Position numbers and translations under genes: made by a program
In this document: positions 61,521 to 64,000 of the stretch, piece by piece
Position numbering within the stretch: position 1 is the first letter of the stretch
Layout: the number at the start of each line of letters is the position of its first letter
Notes under the pieces: model-generated
Seen by the model: only the letters and a program-made list of their open reading frames with translations
Databases searched by the model: none
Told to the model about the DNA's origin: nothing
Source: Herbaspirillum autotrophicum
GTDB taxonomy: Bacteria; Pseudomonadota; Gammaproteobacteria; Burkholderiales; Burkholderiaceae_D
Direction of reading: 5' to 3'
Length of the DNA: 64,000 bases
Assembly: GCF_001189915.1 (NCBI RefSeq)
Contig: NZ_LFLS01000029.1
Location: forward strand, 18,151 to 82,150

Positions 61521-62834
61521 ATGAAAAAATATCTGCTGGCATTGATCGTTTTTTTGAGCGCAGGGCCGGTGCACGCCGCGCTGCAAATTCAATCGTGGAC
61601 GCTGGCCAATGGCGCGCGCGTGCTGTTTGTGGAAAACCACGCGATTCCGATGCTGGATCTGAGCATCGAGTTTGATGCCGGCTCGCGTCGTGATCCGGCC
61701 GGCAAGGCTGGCATGGCGGCATTGACCAACGCCATGCTCACGCGTGGCGTGGAGGCCGGCAGCAATGCGCCGGCATTGTCGGAGGCGCAGATTCTGGACA
61801 GCTTTGCCGATATCGCGGCCCAGCGTGGCGGTGGTGCCGGGCTGGATCGCGCCGGCCTGAGTTTGCGTACCTTGTCGGCACCGGCCCAGCGTGATGCCGG
61901 TATGGCGTTGCTGGCCCATGTGCTGGCGCAGCCGAGCTTTCCGGAACAAATACTGGAGCGCGACAAGACGCGCACGATTGCCGCCATCAAGGAGGCACTG
62001 ACCAAGCCCGAGACGATTGCCGACCGGGCATTCTGGACCGCGTTGTACGGTACGCATCCTTATGCGTATCAGGTCACGCCGGAATCGGTCACTGCCATCA
62101 CGCGTGCGGATCTGGTCGATTTTCACCGCCGCCACTATGTTGCCAATCGCGCCGTGATCGCCTTGATCGGCGATGTCAGCCGGGCCCAGGCAGATGCCAT
62201 CGCCCAACAGTTGACTCAGGGTTTGCCGCAAGGCGAAGCATTGCCGGCGTTGCCGGAAGTCATGCCGGCAACAGCCAGCGAAGTGCGGATTGCGCACCCG
62301 GCATCGCAATCGCATATTCTGATCGGCATGCCGGCGCTGGCGCGCGGTGACGACGATTTCTTTGCACTGACCGTCGGCAACTACATTCTGGGTGGCGGCG
62401 GTTTCGTTTCGCGCCTGACCAACGAGGTGCGGGAAAAGCGGGCGCTGACCTACAGCGTGTACAGCTATTTCTCGCCGCTGGCGCAAAAGGGGCCGTTCCA
62501 GATCGGTTTGCAGACGCAACAGGCACAGACCGAAGAAGCACTCAAGGTAGTGCGCAGCACGCTGGCGACATGGTTGCAGGATGGCCCGACCGCCACCGAA
62601 CTGAAGGCCGCCAAAGATAATCTGATCGGCGGTTTCGCCTTGCGCATCGATAACAATCACAAGATTCTGGATAACCTCGCGGTGATCACGTATTACCGCT
62701 TGCCGGCCGATTATCTGGATACCTGGACTGACAAAGTCAGCAAAGTGACGGTGGCGCAAATCAGGGCGGCTTTCAAACGCAAACTGATTGCGGAACAACT
62801 GACAACGATCGTGGTGGGTGAGGTCAAGCAATAA
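61521..62834 (+). CDS. M16-family peptidase homologue, non-catalytic partner
   Basis: A 437-residue protein with a signal peptide (MKKYLLALIVFLSAGPVHA) and two M16 domains. Where the active member has HxxEH, this one reads AALTNAMLTRG, so the zinc site is absent. The C-terminal domain keeps the Arg/Tyr substrate-binding pair in GGGGFVSRLTNEVREKRALTYSVYSYF. It should form a heterodimer with the catalytic M16 protein. ATG 61521 is chosen because it starts the signal peptide. Its stop overlaps the rsmD ATG by one base (TAATG). Confidence 0.9.
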   Translation: MKKYLLALIVFLSAGPVHAALQIQSWTLANGARVLFVENHAIPMLDLSIEFDAGSRRDPAGKAGMAALTNAMLTRGVEAGSNAPALSEAQILDSFADIAAQRGGGAGLDRAGLSLRTLSAPAQRDAGMALLAHVLAQPSFPEQILERDKTRTIAAIKEALTKPETIADRAFWTALYGTHPYAYQVTPESVTAITRADLVDFHRRHYVANRAVIALIGDVSRAQADAIAQQLTQGLPQGEALPALPEVMPATASEVRIAHPASQSHILIGMPALARGDDDFFALTVGNYILGGGGFVSRLTNEVREKRALTYSVYSYFSPLAQKGPFQIGLQTQQAQTEEALKVVRSTLATWLQDGPTATELKAAKDNLIGGFALRIDNNHKILDNLAVITYYRLPADYLDTWTDKVSKVTVAQIRAAFKRKLIAEQLTTIVVGEVKQ

Positions 62835-63484
62835 TGAAAAAGCAGGTCAAGAACAATGCAGTAAAAAAATCATCACCGGCACGCACCCATCAGGTCCGCA
62901 TCATCGGCGGCACATGGAAGCGGACGCCGCTGGCAGTGCCGGATGCGGAAGGATTGCGGCCGACGCCTGACCGCGTACGTGAAACCGTATTCAACTGGCT
63001 GGGGCATTTGCTGGATGCCAACTGGGCACCGGTATCCTGTCTGGATTTTTTTGCCGGCTCGGGCGCGTTGGGTTTTGAAGCGGCCAGTCGCGGTGCGCGC
63101 AGCGTGACGATGATAGAAAATTTTGGTCCGGCGATACGTTTGCTGGAAGCCACCAAACAGAAATTGCAAGCCGACAGTGTCAATATCATTCGCGGCGACG
63201 CGCTCGCCATCGCGCAGGATATGGCGACGCGCAAAGCATCGATGGGCTCGATGGCCGCCGTCGACCTCATTTTTCTCGATCCGCCGTATCATCATGACTG
63301 GTTGCCAAGAATGCTCCCATTGTGTGCGCAACTGCTGGCACCGGACGGACTGGTCTATGTCGAAGCCGAGCAGTCCTTGTCCGGTGAAAATCTGCCGGAC
63401 TGGATGACACCGTGGGAGGTTGTCAGAGCGGATCAGGCAGGGCTGGTGTTTTATCATTTGATGCGACGCAAAAACAGCGCCTGA
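62834..63484 (+). CDS. rsmD: 16S rRNA (guanine-966 N2)-methyltransferase RsmD
   Basis: A 216-residue enzyme. After a Lys-rich start it shows VRIIGGTWKRTPL, the RPTPDRVRETVFNWL motif, SAM-binding LDFFAGSGALGFEAASRGA, and the catalytic FLDPPYHHDW. It methylates G966 in the 30S subunit. It is coupled to the M16 gene upstream and followed by coaD after 49 bases, a common rsmD-coaD pairing. Confidence 0.96.
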   Translation: MKKQVKNNAVKKSSPARTHQVRIIGGTWKRTPLAVPDAEGLRPTPDRVRETVFNWLGHLLDANWAPVSCLDFFAGSGALGFEAASRGARSVTMIENFGPAIRLLEATKQKLQADSVNIIRGDALAIAQDMATRKASMGSMAAVDLIFLDPPYHHDWLPRMLPLCAQLLAPDGLVYVEAEQSLSGENLPDWMTPWEVVRADQAGLVFYHLMRRKNSA

Positions 63485-63524
63485 ATTCAGGCATAATGCG
63501 CGTTCTGATTGCTTTGCTGGTTAG

Positions 63525-64000
<476 letters not shown>

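Overview
The window reads as one contiguous, gene-dense piece of a betaproteobacterial chromosome. Oxalobacteraceae (Herminiimonas/Collimonas/Janthinobacterium-like) is my best guess, inferred from gene order and protein style, not from a search. Supporting signs are ponA(mrcA) divergent from pilMNOPQ followed by aroK/aroB and dgt; the betaproteobacterial cox cluster with DUF2244, a tiny assembly protein and DUF2909; rpoH next to ftsXEY; stand-alone rfaE2; and a PhaM-like polyhydroxyalkanoate granule protein. I see no insertion sequence, phage, integrase, rRNA or CRISPR array, and one tRNA (Phe).

Layout. 1-4.5 kb: four-carbon sugar acid catabolism (5'-cut GntR regulator, ltnD, otnK, otnC, otnI), predicted to turn threonate/erythronate into dihydroxyacetone phosphate. 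4.5-7.3 kb: a 51-residue zinc-ribbon protein, an unrecognised membrane protein, and a coupled pair of PAS-GGDEF diguanylate cyclase and nucleoside deoxyribosyltransferase-like enzyme. 7.3-13.9 kb: two chemoreceptors flanking a divergent RidA-like/LysR pair, with two poorly coding stretches. 13.9-19.4 kb: tRNA-Phe, a UbiH-type hydroxylase, dsbC, pth, tex. 19.5-31.2 kb: a DUF5610 protein, dgt, an in-frame aroK-aroB fusion, pilQPONM and mrcA. 31.3-37.8 kb: queC with two DUF3108 proteins, an orphan amino-acid-type binding protein, PhaM-like protein, a diiron ferritin-like protein, rfaE2.

37.8-45.7 kb: a copper chaperone pair (PCuAC and DUF2946, the latter with a C10 tract), an ABC importer with two tandem binding proteins, a TonB-domain protein, trmL, comF, bioC. 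45.7-55.2 kb: the complete aa3-type cytochrome c oxidase locus: DUF2244, coxB (with fused cytochrome c), coxA (with His-rich N-terminus), a 35-residue protein, cox11, coxC, DUF2909, SURF1, two Sco/thioredoxin-like proteins, heme A synthase and heme O synthase. 55.2-64 kb: rpoH behind a CIRCE operator, ftsX-ftsE-ftsY, a catalytic/non-catalytic M16 peptidase pair with a ParA-like ATPase between them, rsmD and a 3'-cut coaD.

Most of the window is core housekeeping. I did not find a clear, wholly new system. The most interesting items are the CIRCE operator superimposed on the rpoH promoter, the GGDEF-deoxyribosyltransferase pair, the M16-ParA-M16 arrangement, the aroK-aroB fusion, the C10 tract in the DUF2946 gene, and the His-rich head of CoxA. 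All similarity statements are by eye from motifs and family memory; no database was searched.
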